Source: Vogesella indigofera
GTDB lineage: Bacteria; Pseudomonadota; Gammaproteobacteria; Burkholderiales; Chromobacteriaceae
DNA: 64,000 nucleotides
Direction: 5' to 3'
Assembly (NCBI RefSeq): GCF_003633895.1
Contig: NZ_RBID01000013.1
Location: 1-64,000 of the forward strand
Below the pieces are notes generated by a model. The model had not been told where the DNA came from. It made no database searches and saw nothing but the letters and a program-made list of their open reading frames with translations. Position numbers and translations under genes: made by a program. Shown one piece after another: positions 43,078 to 52,188 of this stretch; position 1 is the stretch's first letter, and each line of letters opens with the position of its first letter.

Positions 43078-43470
43078 AGCAGCAAGCCCCACAACCGCCA
43101 GAACCGCACCGACGTGCCCATCCCGTTGGCGCAAGCCGTGCAAATTGTCGCCAGCCCGGAAACAAGCCGCCCGCTTTTGAGCGCAGCGTATGGGCGGCGC
43201 CGGGATGGCGGCGGTTTGCACGGGAATTCTTGCGTCGTCGGGAGAGCGGTCTGCGTGCGAATCTCTGATTCGCTCAGCGATGTGAAAAGGGGCGGCGGCA
43301 GCCCCTTTTCCAGCCCCCGCGCGGCAAGCGGCATATAAAAAACATCCGCGCAGCGGATACCCCAGACAAAAACAAGATTGGCCGCAAACCCGTCACGGCT
43401 TACGGCCAACCTTGGTCATTCATGCGCGGTAAACGTTGGGCTTCGCAAGCTCAGCACCAACCTACAAGTC
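43078..43470 (+). repeat. Family A composite repeat, copy 3
   Basis: Core 43122-43234, then a GGGGCGGCGGCAGCCCC hairpin with extra inserted bases (ATCTCTGATTCGCTCAGCGA), the CCGCGCAGCGGAT block, a motif pair with one substitution in each arm (43373-43414), and the CGTTGGGCTTCGC block. Confidence 0.82.
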
Positions 43471-43494
43471 CAACTTACCGCATTACACGTCGGC

Positions 43495-43877
43495 ATCAAT
43501 GATGCATGCCCCGCAACAACCAGAACCGCACCGACGCACCCCGTCCCGTTGGCGCAAGCCGTGCAAATTGTCGCCAGCCCGGAAACAAGCCGCCCTCTTT
43601 TGAGCGCAGCGTATGGGCGGCGCCGGGATGGCGGCAGTTTGCACGGGAATTCTTGCGCCGTCGGGAGAGCGGGGATTGAAAAGGGGCGGCGGCAGCCCCT
43701 TTTCCCGCCGCCGCGCGGCAAGCGGCAGATAAAAAACATCCGCGCAGCGGATACCCCAGACAAAAACAAGGTTGGCCGCAAACCTGTTACGGCTTGCGGC
43801 CAACCTTCGTCATTCCATCGCGGTAAACGTTGGGCTTCGCAAGCTTAGCACCAACCCACAAGCCCAACTTACCGCGT
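43495..43877 (+). repeat. Family A composite repeat, copy 4
   Basis: Core 43545-43655, hairpin GGGGCGGCGGCAGCCCC, CCGCGCAGCGGAT block, perfect motif pair (43767-43807, loop ACCTGTTACGGC), then a GGTAAACGTTGGGCTTCGC block that runs into a truncated gene. Confidence 0.83.
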
Positions 43878-44073
43878 TGCCATCCTCAGAAAATTCTGGC
43901 CCCATGATCCAGCCACGAAGGTGAATCTCGACTGACGGGACACTTGCCCCGTCTGGTAAACGAGGCACCCGATCCAGAATAATTCGCAGCACCTCGCCAT
44001 CATGAAAACTCGGCCACACCCCAAACCGGGCAACAACCTGCTCGTACCCCTCGATGAACTCATATGCTTGCAT
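43810..44073 (-). pseudogene. Truncated gene, possibly Imm50-like immunity protein
   Basis: An 87-codon frame whose first 65 codons look like a real protein (MQAYEFIEGYEQVVARFGVW, then SFHDGEVLRIILDR and VEIHLRGW). The FHDGEV pattern followed by a strand pair resembles the start of Imm50-type immunity proteins, but this is a weak match by eye. The last 20 or so codons are translated family A repeat sequence (below 43878), so the gene has lost its 3' end to the repeat. Its codon use is less GC-rich than its neighbours. It is probably a remnant of an accessory toxin-immunity locus. Confidence 0.5.
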
Positions 44074-44224
44074 GGTGGCTCAATCCGAAAATGGTCAACT
44101 TATTGTGTAAGCCAGCAACTCAGTTCAGTCTGGCAGTTCGCCATCTCGACAGATGGCACGCCAGTATGACAAAAGGGCAAGCCATCAGGTATGTCCTTTC
44201 AAAAATTATTCTGCGGCCAACCTT
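44074..44224. other. Spacer between gene remnant and repeat copy 5
   Basis: About 150 bp with a motif copy at 44213. A segment ATGACAAAAGGGCAAG (44166-44181) is repeated at 46283-46298 beyond the Fic gene, hinting that both flank an inserted block. No gene is seen. Confidence 0.45.
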
Positions 44225-44655
44225 TGCGTATCACCGGTGCGGCGCCTGGCAAGCCGGGTGACGCACGCTATATCAATAAGCACACCCCGCAACAGCCAGA
44301 ACTGCCGCGATGCGCCCCGTCCCGTTGGCGCAAGCCGTGCAAACTGTCGCCAGCCCGGAAACAAGCCGCCCTCTTTTGAGCGCCGCGGATGGGCGGCGCC
44401 GGGATGGCGGCGGTTTGCACGGGAATTCTTGCGTCGTCGGGAGAGCGGGGATTGAAAAGGGGCGGCGGCAGCCCCTTTTCCCGCCGCCGCGCGGCAAGCG
44501 GCAGCTAAAAAACATCCGCGCAGCGGATACCCCAGACAAAAACAAGGTTGGCCGCAAACCTGTTACGGCTTGCGGCCAACCTTTCATCCAATCGCGGTAA
44601 ACGTTGGGCTTCGCAAGCTCAGCACCAACCTACAAGTCCAACTTACCGCATTACA
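44225..44655 (+). repeat. Family A composite repeat, copy 5
   Basis: Begins with ATCAATAAGCACACCCC as in copy 1. Core 44320-44431, hairpin GGGGCGGCGGCAGCCCC, perfect motif pair (44543-44583) and CGTTGGGCTTCGC block. Confidence 0.83.
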
Positions 44656-44659
44656 CGTC

Positions 44660-45035
44660 GGCCTCAATGATGCATGCTCCACAACAACCAGAACTGCCGC
44701 GACGCGCCCCATCCCGTTGGCGCAAGCCGTGCACACTGTCGCCAGCCCGGAGACAAGCCGCCCTCTTTTGAGCGCAGCGTATGGGCGGCGCCAGGATGGC
44801 GGCAGTTTGCACGGGAATTCTTGCGCCTTCGGGAGAGCGGGGATTGAAAAGGGGCGGCGGCAGCCCCTTTTCCCGCCGCCGCGCGGCAAGCGGCAGATAA
44901 AAAAACATCCGCGCAGCGGATACCCCAGACAAAAACAAGGTTGGCCGCAAACCCGTTACGGCTTGCGGCCAACCTTGTAGCGGTAATCGGTTTTAGTTTT
45001 TGGCCACGGAAGCACACGGAAAAACACGGACAAAA
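44660..45035 (+). repeat. Family A composite repeat, copy 6
   Basis: Core 44712-44823, hairpin, perfect motif pair (44936-44977, loop ACCCGTTACGGC). It ends with the GGCCACGGAAGCACACGG tract also found at 42918. Confidence 0.83.
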
Positions 45036-45044
45036 CCCGATCCC

Positions 45045-45410
45045 GCAACAGCCAGAACCGCACCGACGTGCCCATCCCGTTGGCGCAAGCCGTGCAAACT
45101 GTCGCCAGCCCGGAAACAAGCCGCCCTCTTTTGAGCGCAGCGGATGGGCGGCGCCGGGATGGCGGCGGTTTGTACGGGAATTCTTGCGCCTTCGGGAGAG
45201 CGGGGATTGAAAAGGGGCGGCGGCAGCCCCTTTTCCCGCCGCCGCGCGGCAAGCGGCAGATAAAAAATATCCGCGCAGCGGATACCCCGGACAAAAACAA
45301 GGTTGGCCGCAAACTATGACGGCTTGCGGCCAACCTTGGTCATTGATTCGCGGCAACTGTTGAGTTACGCTGGCTCAGCGCCAACCTACAAGCCCGACCT
45401 ACCGCGCTTG
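45045..45410 (+). repeat. Family A composite repeat, copy 7
   Basis: Core 45075-45186, hairpin, motif pair (45298-45338, loop shortened to ACTATGACGGC). A diverged TTGAGTTACGCTGGCTCAGC block runs up to the stop codon of the Fic gene. Confidence 0.82.
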
Positions 45411-45420
45411 TCGAGCATTA

Positions 45421-46149
45421 TTATATTCTCGCCAACCGTCTCATCACATCACTGCGAATAGACATAAATTCACTTAACTCTTCTCTCGCCCCTTTATTCC
45501 CATAAAAAACTGCACTATCCACCCCATACTCAGCGGTCAATTCAAGTTGTTTTCTCAACCTAGAAACATAGTTCTGATCATACTCCTCACGACCGTACAT
45601 CCCTTTCTTGAGAATTCTAGTAATAAAAAATCCATCCTTTTGAATTTCCAATAAATTTCCAACTTCAAAAACTGAAAATCCGAACCTTGTCAATATTTCA
45701 TAAAGCTCTTTAAAGTTAAGCCGTTGCTCCCCTTTTACCTGTCTTCTTGAGTTCACCTCAAGCCAATGCTTGATCTCATAAAGTTCATCTTCTCTATTTT
45801 CTGTAATCTCATGTGCTGCTATTTTTCTTGTGAACTCAAACATCTCATCATCATCACAGCGATCAACCAGCCAACCATTATCACTAAGAAAATACAAAGT
45901 CGATAACAATGCAGCCCTTTTATTTCCGTTATGGAAAGAATGGTTTGAAATTACACCATGAAATAGCGCAGCAGCTTTATCAAAAACATCTGGAAAGGCA
46001 TCTTGTCCACCAGCACTTGAGAACGGTCTAGAAACAGCAGACTCAAGCAGCCCTTTATTTTTTACACCCGGAGGTGAAATAGGATCCTCTGAATTATAAA
46101 AATAATCCGTCAAATAGTCATGAATAAAAATTGCTGTTGATATATTCAA
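45421..46149 (-). CDS. Fic/Doc-family protein
   Basis: A 242-residue protein whose N-terminal half is a Fic/Doc fold. The core motif HSFHNGNKR is at residues 70-78. It matches HxFxxGNKR, with Lys rather than Gly in the phosphate loop, as in Doc kinases and unlike AMPylating HPFxxGNGR enzymes; Asn replaces the usual acidic residue. The C-terminal half (about 130-242) is a charged, mostly helical region I do not recognise. Base composition is much more AT-rich than the window (about 37-40% GC), a sign of transfer. No antitoxin gene adjoins it. It is bordered by the repeat nest. Confidence 0.85.
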   Translation of the reverse strand: MNISTAIFIHDYLTDYFYNSEDPISPPGVKNKGLLESAVSRPFSSAGGQDAFPDVFDKAAALFHGVISNHSFHNGNKRAALLSTLYFLSDNGWLVDRCDDDEMFEFTRKIAAHEITENREDELYEIKHWLEVNSRRQVKGEQRLNFKELYEILTRFGFSVFEVGNLLEIQKDGFFITRILKKGMYGREEYDQNYVSRLRKQLELTAEYGVDSAVFYGNKGAREELSEFMSIRSDVMRRLARI

Positions 46150-46288
46150 AACATAACCCCTTAAATTTATAAAAAAATTCCCAAGTACATTTCAAAATAA
46201 AAATAGTGCTTCTTATAAAACTTACACAGTTAGATCAATGCTCGCAGCCGCAATGCATATTTCACTGCATAATCTCGCAAAAATGACA
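46150..46288. promoter_or_regulatory. AT-rich upstream region of the Fic gene
   Basis: About 140 bp that continue the low-GC composition of the Fic gene, with several A/T tracts. It probably holds the Fic promoter on the minus strand, but no hexamers could be chosen with confidence. Confidence 0.4.
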
Positions 46289-46318
46289 AAAGGGCAAGTC
46301 AGATGACTTGCCCTTGCT
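46289..46318. terminator. Hairpin near the end of prlC
   Basis: AAGGGCAAGTC / GACTTGCCCTT with a 3-nt loop, flanked by A-rich (left) and T-containing (right) sequence, so it could work on both strands. Read on the minus strand it lies about 50 bp past the prlC stop. Confidence 0.75.
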
Positions 46319-46333
46319 TTACGTCATGAAATC

Positions 46334-46353
46334 TGCGGCCAACCTTGGCCGCA
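46334..46353. repeat. Near-palindrome of two motif copies
   Basis: TGCGGCCAA and TTGGCCGCA flank CC. This is a fused inverted pair like those at 17598 and 42302, lying 14 bp past the prlC stop. Confidence 0.75.
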
Positions 46354-46366
46354 CACTAACCAGCCA

Positions 46367-48409
46367 TCACGCCCCCGCCACCTCACTCATCCCGCTATGC
46401 CGCAACAACGCATCAATCTGCGGATCGCGGCCGCGGAAGGCGCGGAACGACTCCAGCGCCGGGCGCGAACCACCCACCGCCAGGATCTCGTCCCAGAACT
46501 GGCGACCGACCTCCGGATTGGCGCCGCCGGCTTCCTCGAACGCGGCGTAGGCGTCGGCGGACAGCACTTCCGCCCACTTGTAGCTGTAGTAACCGGCGGC
46601 GTAACCGCCGCCGAAGATGTGGCTGAAGCTGTTGGGGAAGCGGTTGTAGGCCGGCGGACGGTTGACGGCGACTTCGTCGCGCACCGTTTCCAGCAGCGCC
46701 AGCCAGTCGACGGATTCCGGCTTGGCGTCGGTGTAGAGCAGCATGTCGAACAGCGAGAACTCCAGCTGGCGCACGGTCTGCATGCCGGACTGGAAGTTCT
46801 TCGCCGCCAGCATCTTGTCGTACAGCGCGCGCGGCAGCGGCTCGCCGGTCTCGGCGTGCGCGGTCATGCCCTGCAGCACGTCCCATTCCCAGCAGAAGTT
46901 TTCCATGAACTGGCTGGGCAGCTCGACCGCGTCCCACTCCACGCCGCTGATGCCGGATACGCCCAGTTCGTCGACGCGGGTGAGCAGGTGGTGCAGGCCG
47001 TGGCCGAATTCGTGGAACAGGGTGGTGACTTCGTCGTGGCTGAAGTAGGCCGGCTTGTCGCCCAGCGGTCGGGTGAAGTTGCACACCAGGTAGGCGACCG
47101 GGGTCTGCACCTGGCCGTTTTTCAGGCGGCGGCCGCGCACGTCGTCCATCCACGCGCCGGGGCGCTTGCCGTCGCGGGCGTACAGATCGAGATAGAAACC
47201 GCCCAGCAGCGCGCCGTCCTTGAAGATCTGGTAGTAGCGGGCGTCCTCGTGCCAGGTTTCGGCGTCCTTCTGCTCCACGGTAATGCCGTACAGCTTGTGC
47301 ACCACGCTGAACAGGCCGGCCAGCACCTTGGGCTCGGGGAAGTACTGTTTCACTTCGTGCTCGGAGAAAGCGTAACGTGCAACGCGCAGTTTCTCGGCGG
47401 CGTAGGTGATGTCCCACGCCTGCAATGTGTCCAAGCCCAGCTCGTCGCGGGCGAAGGCTTCCAGCTCGGCGCGGTCCTGCTCGGCGTAGGGTTTGGCGCG
47501 GCGGGCGAGATCGCGCAGGAAGTCGATCACCTGCTGCGGGCTTTCCGCCATCTTGGTGTACAGCGACAGCTCGGCGTAGTTGGCAAAGCCCAGCAGCTGC
47601 GCCTCTTCTGCGGCCAGCTTGAGCTTTTCGCGGATCAGCGGGCCGTTGTCCTGCTCGGCAGGGCCGAATTCGGACGCGCGTTTGGCGTTGGCCTCGTACA
47701 GTTTTTCACGCAGGGCGCGGTTGTCGGCGTACTGCAGCACCGGGAACAAGAGCGGGAACTGCAGCCCCAGCTTGTATTTACCAGGCTGGCCGTCGGCCTC
47801 GGCCAGCGCCGCGTACATGGCGAGGGTGTCTTCCGGGATGCCGGCCAGCTCGGCCACGTCGTCGATGTACAGCGCGAAGCTGTCGGTGGCGTCCATCACG
47901 TTTTGCGAGAACTGGTTGGACAGCTCGGCGAGGCGGCTGGACAGTGCGGCGAAGCGCTGCTTGTCGGCCTCCGGCAGCTCGGCGCCGGACAGGCGGAAGT
48001 CGCGCAGGTCGTTGGCTATGATTTTCTTGCGCGCGGCGGAGGCGCCGGCGAACGCAGGGTTGGCCGCAACGGCCTTGAAGCGCGCGTACAGATCGAGGTT
48101 CTGCCCCAGTTCGGTGAAGAAGGCGGAGATGCGCGGGATCTCGGCGTTGTACGCGTCGCGCAGGCCGTCGGTATTGCCCATCACGCCGTTGAGGTGGCCA
48201 ACCACGCCCCAGGCGCGCGAGATCTGCTCGGTAGCGTCGGACAGCGGCTCGGCCACGCTGTCCCAGTCGTCGCCGCCGGCGGCGATGACCTTGTCGATGG
48301 CGGTGCGGGCGTTGGCCAGCAGCACGTCCAGCGCCGGGGTGATGTGTTCGGGCTTGATCGCGGCAAAACGCGGCAGATCGCTAAAGTCCAGTAGCGGATT
48401 GGTGGTCAT
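46367..48409 (-). CDS. prlC: Oligopeptidase A (M3 family)
   Basis: A 680-residue cytosolic zinc metallopeptidase that degrades short peptides and cleaved signal peptides. The HExxH site is HEFGHGLHH near residue 468, with the downstream Glu ligand in SGVEWDAVELPSQFMENF. The length is equal to E. coli PrlC (680). I chose the ATG at 48409, preceded by AGGATGCCAAAC; a frame opening at 48490 overlaps the divergent carbonic anhydrase gene. A motif copy at 48059 is within the coding region. Confidence 0.96.
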   Translation of the reverse strand: MTTNPLLDFSDLPRFAAIKPEHITPALDVLLANARTAIDKVIAAGGDDWDSVAEPLSDATEQISRAWGVVGHLNGVMGNTDGLRDAYNAEIPRISAFFTELGQNLDLYARFKAVAANPAFAGASAARKKIIANDLRDFRLSGAELPEADKQRFAALSSRLAELSNQFSQNVMDATDSFALYIDDVAELAGIPEDTLAMYAALAEADGQPGKYKLGLQFPLLFPVLQYADNRALREKLYEANAKRASEFGPAEQDNGPLIREKLKLAAEEAQLLGFANYAELSLYTKMAESPQQVIDFLRDLARRAKPYAEQDRAELEAFARDELGLDTLQAWDITYAAEKLRVARYAFSEHEVKQYFPEPKVLAGLFSVVHKLYGITVEQKDAETWHEDARYYQIFKDGALLGGFYLDLYARDGKRPGAWMDDVRGRRLKNGQVQTPVAYLVCNFTRPLGDKPAYFSHDEVTTLFHEFGHGLHHLLTRVDELGVSGISGVEWDAVELPSQFMENFCWEWDVLQGMTAHAETGEPLPRALYDKMLAAKNFQSGMQTVRQLEFSLFDMLLYTDAKPESVDWLALLETVRDEVAVNRPPAYNRFPNSFSHIFGGGYAAGYYSYKWAEVLSADAYAAFEEAGGANPEVGRQFWDEILAVGGSRPALESFRAFRGRDPQIDALLRHSGMSEVAGA

Positions 48410-48479
48410 GTTTGGCATCCTGTAGGCAGTGCGCCGTGCTGTTGCCGGCGCGAATCTTTCTAGAGATAGGGACAAATCA

Positions 48480-49019
48480 GTGAATCGCAATATCCGCCCT
48501 TACGACGGCCATCAGCCGCAGATCGACGACTCCTGCTATATCGACCCCGCCGCGGTGGTGATCGGCGAGGTGGAACTTGCGGCCAACGTGTCGGTGTGGC
48601 CGTGCGCGGTGGTGCGCGGCGACGTGAACCGCATCACGATCGGCGAAGGCAGCAATGTGCAGGATTTTGCCATGCTGCACGTCAGCCACCGCAAGGAATC
48701 CGATCCGCTGGGCGCACCGCTCACCATCGGCAAGCATGTCACCATCGGCCACCACGTGACGCTGCACGGCTGCACCATCGGCAATGAAGTGCTGGTCGGC
48801 ATCGGCAGCATCATCCTCGATCGCGCGGTGATCGAGGACCGCGTGCTGATCGGCGCCGGCAGTCTGGTGCCGCCGAACAAGCGGCTGGCGTCCGGCTACC
48901 TGTACCTGGGCAACCCGGTGAAGCAGGTACGGCCGCTGACCGAAGACGAGCTGGCCTACTTCAGGTATTCCGCCGAGCACTACCTGAAGGTGATGCAGAA
49001 GCACAGAGCCAATCTGTGA
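48480..49019 (+). CDS. Gamma-class carbonic anhydrase family protein
   Basis: A 179-residue left-handed beta-helix protein of the YrdA/CaiE type. The hexapeptide repeats run through ANVSVWPCAVVRGDVNRI and VTIGHHVTLHGCTIGNEVLV. The three zinc His are visible in MLHVSH and IGHHVTLHG. The start is a GTG at 48480, preceded by AGATAGGGACAAATCA; starting further upstream adds residues not typical of the family. A motif copy at 48579 encodes AAN in ELAANVSVW. It is divergent from prlC. Confidence 0.92.
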   Translation: MNRNIRPYDGHQPQIDDSCYIDPAAVVIGEVELAANVSVWPCAVVRGDVNRITIGEGSNVQDFAMLHVSHRKESDPLGAPLTIGKHVTIGHHVTLHGCTIGNEVLVGIGSIILDRAVIEDRVLIGAGSLVPPNKRLASGYLYLGNPVKQVRPLTEDELAYFRYSAEHYLKVMQKHRANL

Positions 49020-49151
49020 CCAATTGTGGCGCGGCCGGCGGCAAATGCCGCGCCGCGTGCATTATTCATTACCAAGGCATAAAACATTTGTAATACTACA
49101 AGCATAAATAGCCAGTACCGAGCGCGCCATCCTTAACGGAGCCACAACGTG

Positions 49152-52046
49152 ATGCCACAGCTTCTCCCCAAAAGCGGACAGTCATTACAAGTATGGCTGA
49201 CGGTGCTGATCTCGGTGCTGGTACTGGCCACCGCGGCCGCGCTCGGCTTCTTCTACTACCGCGCGATGCAGAGCCAGCTGACGCTGGCGCAGCACAACCT
49301 GTTCCGCGCCACCAGCACCCTGATCACCAGCAATATTGAGCAGAGCGGCGCCGGTGCCGCCGCCACCACCAACCTGCTGGCGCACTCCGCGCTGGCGGAA
49401 ACCTACAGCATGGAAGAGCGGGTACTGTACACCGGGCAGCTGGTGGCGGTGCTGCGCGGCAACCCGGCGCTGCAGGCGGTGTACATGGCCTACCCCAACG
49501 GCGACTTCTTCCTGCTGCGACGGCTGGACGACGCCGCACGCCAGGCGCTGCCGGATGCCGGCCCCAAGGCACGCTGGGCCAGGCAGCTGGTGCAGCAGCA
49601 GCCGGATGGCGTCGCCGAGCAGCGCTTCAGCTTCCTCGACGACGCGCTGAACAGCGTGCAGCCGGAGCTGGTGCTGCGCCGGGTGTACGATCCGCGGCAG
49701 CGGCCGTGGTACCAGCAGGCGGTGGCCAGCCACGGCGCCGCCGCCACCGAGCCGTACCGTTTCAGCACCACCGGCCTGATCGGCCTCACCTACGCACACC
49801 AGAACGGCGATGCCAGCGCGGTGGCCGGCGCCGACCTGCGCCTGCTGACGCTGGGCACCATCCTGCGCCAAAACCTGCCCAGCGCTGCCGCGCAGATGGC
49901 CATCGTCAACACCACGCACGACATCCTGGTCAGCACCCATACCGACGAACGCGACCCGCGCCCGGTCAAGCTCGGCGAGAGCACGCCGTCGGCACTGGCG
50001 ACGCTGGGCACGCAATGGCACCCCGGCACCCCGCCACCGGCGGTGATCGAGTGGCAAGGCCAGCAATGGCACGTGGCGGTGTCGGCGCTGCCCGGCGGCA
50101 GCCACCAGCAGCTGGTGATGGTGATGCCGGAGCACGAGCTGTTCGCCGCCGGCCGCGCGGTGGCCGAGCGCGCGGCGTGGATTCCGCTGCTGATCCTGTT
50201 GCTGATGCTGCCGCTGGGCTGGCTGCTGTCGCGGCTGCTGAGCCAGCCGCTGCGGCAGCTGGTGGCCGCCTCCGGCCGCATCCAGTCGCTGGATTTTTCC
50301 GACAGCAGCCTGCCGCCCAGCCCGGTGCGCGAGCTGAACGAGCTGATGGCGGCGTCGGAGGCGATGAAGGTCACCATCCGCGATTTCATCGGCCTCAGCC
50401 GCGACATGGTCGCCGAGAACGCGCTGGAACAGCTGCTCGGCACCGTGCTGCAATCGACCATGCACGCGCTGCCGGCACAGCGCGGCGGGCTGTGGCTGAT
50501 GGACGGTGCGCAGCTGGCGCCGTCCATCAGCCGCGACGAACACGAGCAGCCGCTGCAGCTGGGCAAGCTGCCGCTGGACGACGCGCTGCTGCTGGACACG
50601 CTGGCCGCCAGCGCGCCGCAGCAGATTGCGGCCAACCCGGCGCTGATCCCGGTGGAAATGCGCAGCCTGCTGGGCGAGGACACCCGCCAGCTGATCCTGC
50701 TGCCGCTGCGGCTGGAATCGCAGGAGCTGCTGGGCCTGTTGGTGCTGGCCAGCAGCGAGAGCATCGCCCACACCCAGAGCGGCCACCGCATCAACTACCT
50801 GCAGGCGCTGGTCGGCTTTGCCGCCATCGCCATCGACAACCGCCGCCTGGCCTCGGCGCTGCAGCAGCTGATGAACGCGCTGGTGGAGCTGATCGCCGGC
50901 GCCATCGACGCCAAGTCGCCGTACACCGGCGGCCACTGCCAGCGGGTGCCGGAGCTGGCGCAGGCGCTGGCCGAGGCAGCGCACCAGAGCCAGCAGGGGC
51001 CGTTTGCCGGCTTCCAGCTCAGCGCCGCCGACCGCGAGGCGCTGTACATCGCCAGCTGGCTGCACGACTGCGGCAAGGTCACCACCCCGGAGTACGTGGT
51101 CGACAAGGCCACCAAACTGGAAACGCTGTACGACCGCATCCACGAGATCCGCATGCGCTTCGAGCTGCTGAAACGCGACGCCGATGTCGCCTACTGGCAG
51201 GGCCTCGCCGCCGGCGAGGACGCCGCGCGGCTGAAAGAGCAGTGCCAGCAGCAAAAGGCGCAGCTGGACGACGACTTCGCCTTCGTCGCGCGCTGCAACC
51301 TGGGCGGCGAATTCATGGACGACGCCGATCTGGCGCGGCTGCAACAGATCGCCGGCCGCCGCTGGACGCGCACCCTGGACGATCGCCTCGGGCTGGGGCC
51401 GATGGAACAGGCACGGCTGGCCGGCATCGCCGCGCCGTCGCTGCCGGTCGAGGAAAACCTGCTCGCCGACAAGCCGGAACACCGCATCGCGCGCAGCGGC
51501 GCCGACACGTTGCCGGCCGACAAGCGCTGGGGCTTCAAGGTCAAGGTGCCGGAGCTGCTGTACCACAAGGGCGAGCTGACCAACCTGTCCGTCCGCCGCG
51601 GCACGCTGACCGAGGAAGAGCGCTACAAGATCAATGCCCACATCACCGAAACCATCAAGATGCTGCACGCGCTGCCCTTCCCCGCCCACCTCGCCCACGT
51701 GCCGGAGATCGCCGGCGGCCACCACGAGCGCATCGACGGCAAGGGCTACCCGCGCGGCCTGCACGGCCACGAGATGAGCGTGCTGGCGCGGGTGATGGCC
51801 ATCGCCGACGTGTTCGAGGCGCTGACCGCCGCCGACCGCCCGTACAAGCCGGCCAAGCCGCTGTCGGAGGCGCTGCAGATCATGCGCAAGATGGCGGAGG
51901 ACGGCCACCTCGACCCCGAGCTGTACCAGCTGTTCCTCGACAGCGGTATCTGGCGCCACTACGCAGGGCGCTATCTGGCCGCCGCCCAGGCCGACGTCGC
52001 CGACAGCCACGCCTACCGGCCGCGGCAAAGCCTGCATCAGCACTGA
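49152..52046 (+). CDS. Membrane sensor with HD-GYP phosphodiesterase domain
   Basis: A 964-residue protein predicted to degrade cyclic di-GMP. The order is: helix (about 12-34), a large periplasmic double-Cache-type sensor domain (about 40-330), a second helix (about 335-358), HAMP (about 358-410), a GAF-like domain (about 420-570), then HD-GYP. The HD-GYP parts are HCQRVPELAQ (about 594), HDCGK (about 637) and HHERIDGKGYPRG (about 856). HDCGK and GYP are about 220 residues apart, so an insert of over 100 residues splits the domain. An ATG at 49152 and a GTG at 49149 are both possible starts. A motif copy at 50628 encodes AAN. Confidence 0.93.
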   Translation: MPQLLPKSGQSLQVWLTVLISVLVLATAAALGFFYYRAMQSQLTLAQHNLFRATSTLITSNIEQSGAGAAATTNLLAHSALAETYSMEERVLYTGQLVAVLRGNPALQAVYMAYPNGDFFLLRRLDDAARQALPDAGPKARWARQLVQQQPDGVAEQRFSFLDDALNSVQPELVLRRVYDPRQRPWYQQAVASHGAAATEPYRFSTTGLIGLTYAHQNGDASAVAGADLRLLTLGTILRQNLPSAAAQMAIVNTTHDILVSTHTDERDPRPVKLGESTPSALATLGTQWHPGTPPPAVIEWQGQQWHVAVSALPGGSHQQLVMVMPEHELFAAGRAVAERAAWIPLLILLLMLPLGWLLSRLLSQPLRQLVAASGRIQSLDFSDSSLPPSPVRELNELMAASEAMKVTIRDFIGLSRDMVAENALEQLLGTVLQSTMHALPAQRGGLWLMDGAQLAPSISRDEHEQPLQLGKLPLDDALLLDTLAASAPQQIAANPALIPVEMRSLLGEDTRQLILLPLRLESQELLGLLVLASSESIAHTQSGHRINYLQALVGFAAIAIDNRRLASALQQLMNALVELIAGAIDAKSPYTGGHCQRVPELAQALAEAAHQSQQGPFAGFQLSAADREALYIASWLHDCGKVTTPEYVVDKATKLETLYDRIHEIRMRFELLKRDADVAYWQGLAAGEDAARLKEQCQQQKAQLDDDFAFVARCNLGGEFMDDADLARLQQIAGRRWTRTLDDRLGLGPMEQARLAGIAAPSLPVEENLLADKPEHRIARSGADTLPADKRWGFKVKVPELLYHKGELTNLSVRRGTLTEEERYKINAHITETIKMLHALPFPAHLAHVPEIAGGHHERIDGKGYPRGLHGHEMSVLARVMAIADVFEALTAADRPYKPAKPLSEALQIMRKMAEDGHLDPELYQLFLDSGIWRHYAGRYLAAAQADVADSHAYRPRQSLHQH

Positions 52047-52188
52047 GCCGGCGTCACCAAAACGTCACCCGCAACGGTTAGGGTGCTACTGCGGCAACGC
52101 AGCAGGCGCCATGACGACCAAGTTAACACGTCATCTCCCGGTAATGTCGCCGCCCTACACTGTCGGCATCTTGAAGGGATGATTGAAA

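Noticed and set aside
5076-45319. Short frames repeated in each family A copy (for example translations containing RRHPGAAHTLRSKEGG)
   Set aside because: The same peptide recurs in several frames because the DNA repeats. There are no ribosome binding sites, and start positions vary from copy to copy.
42857-45410. CRISPR array
   Set aside because: Repeats are 300 bp or longer and irregularly spaced, and no cas genes are present.
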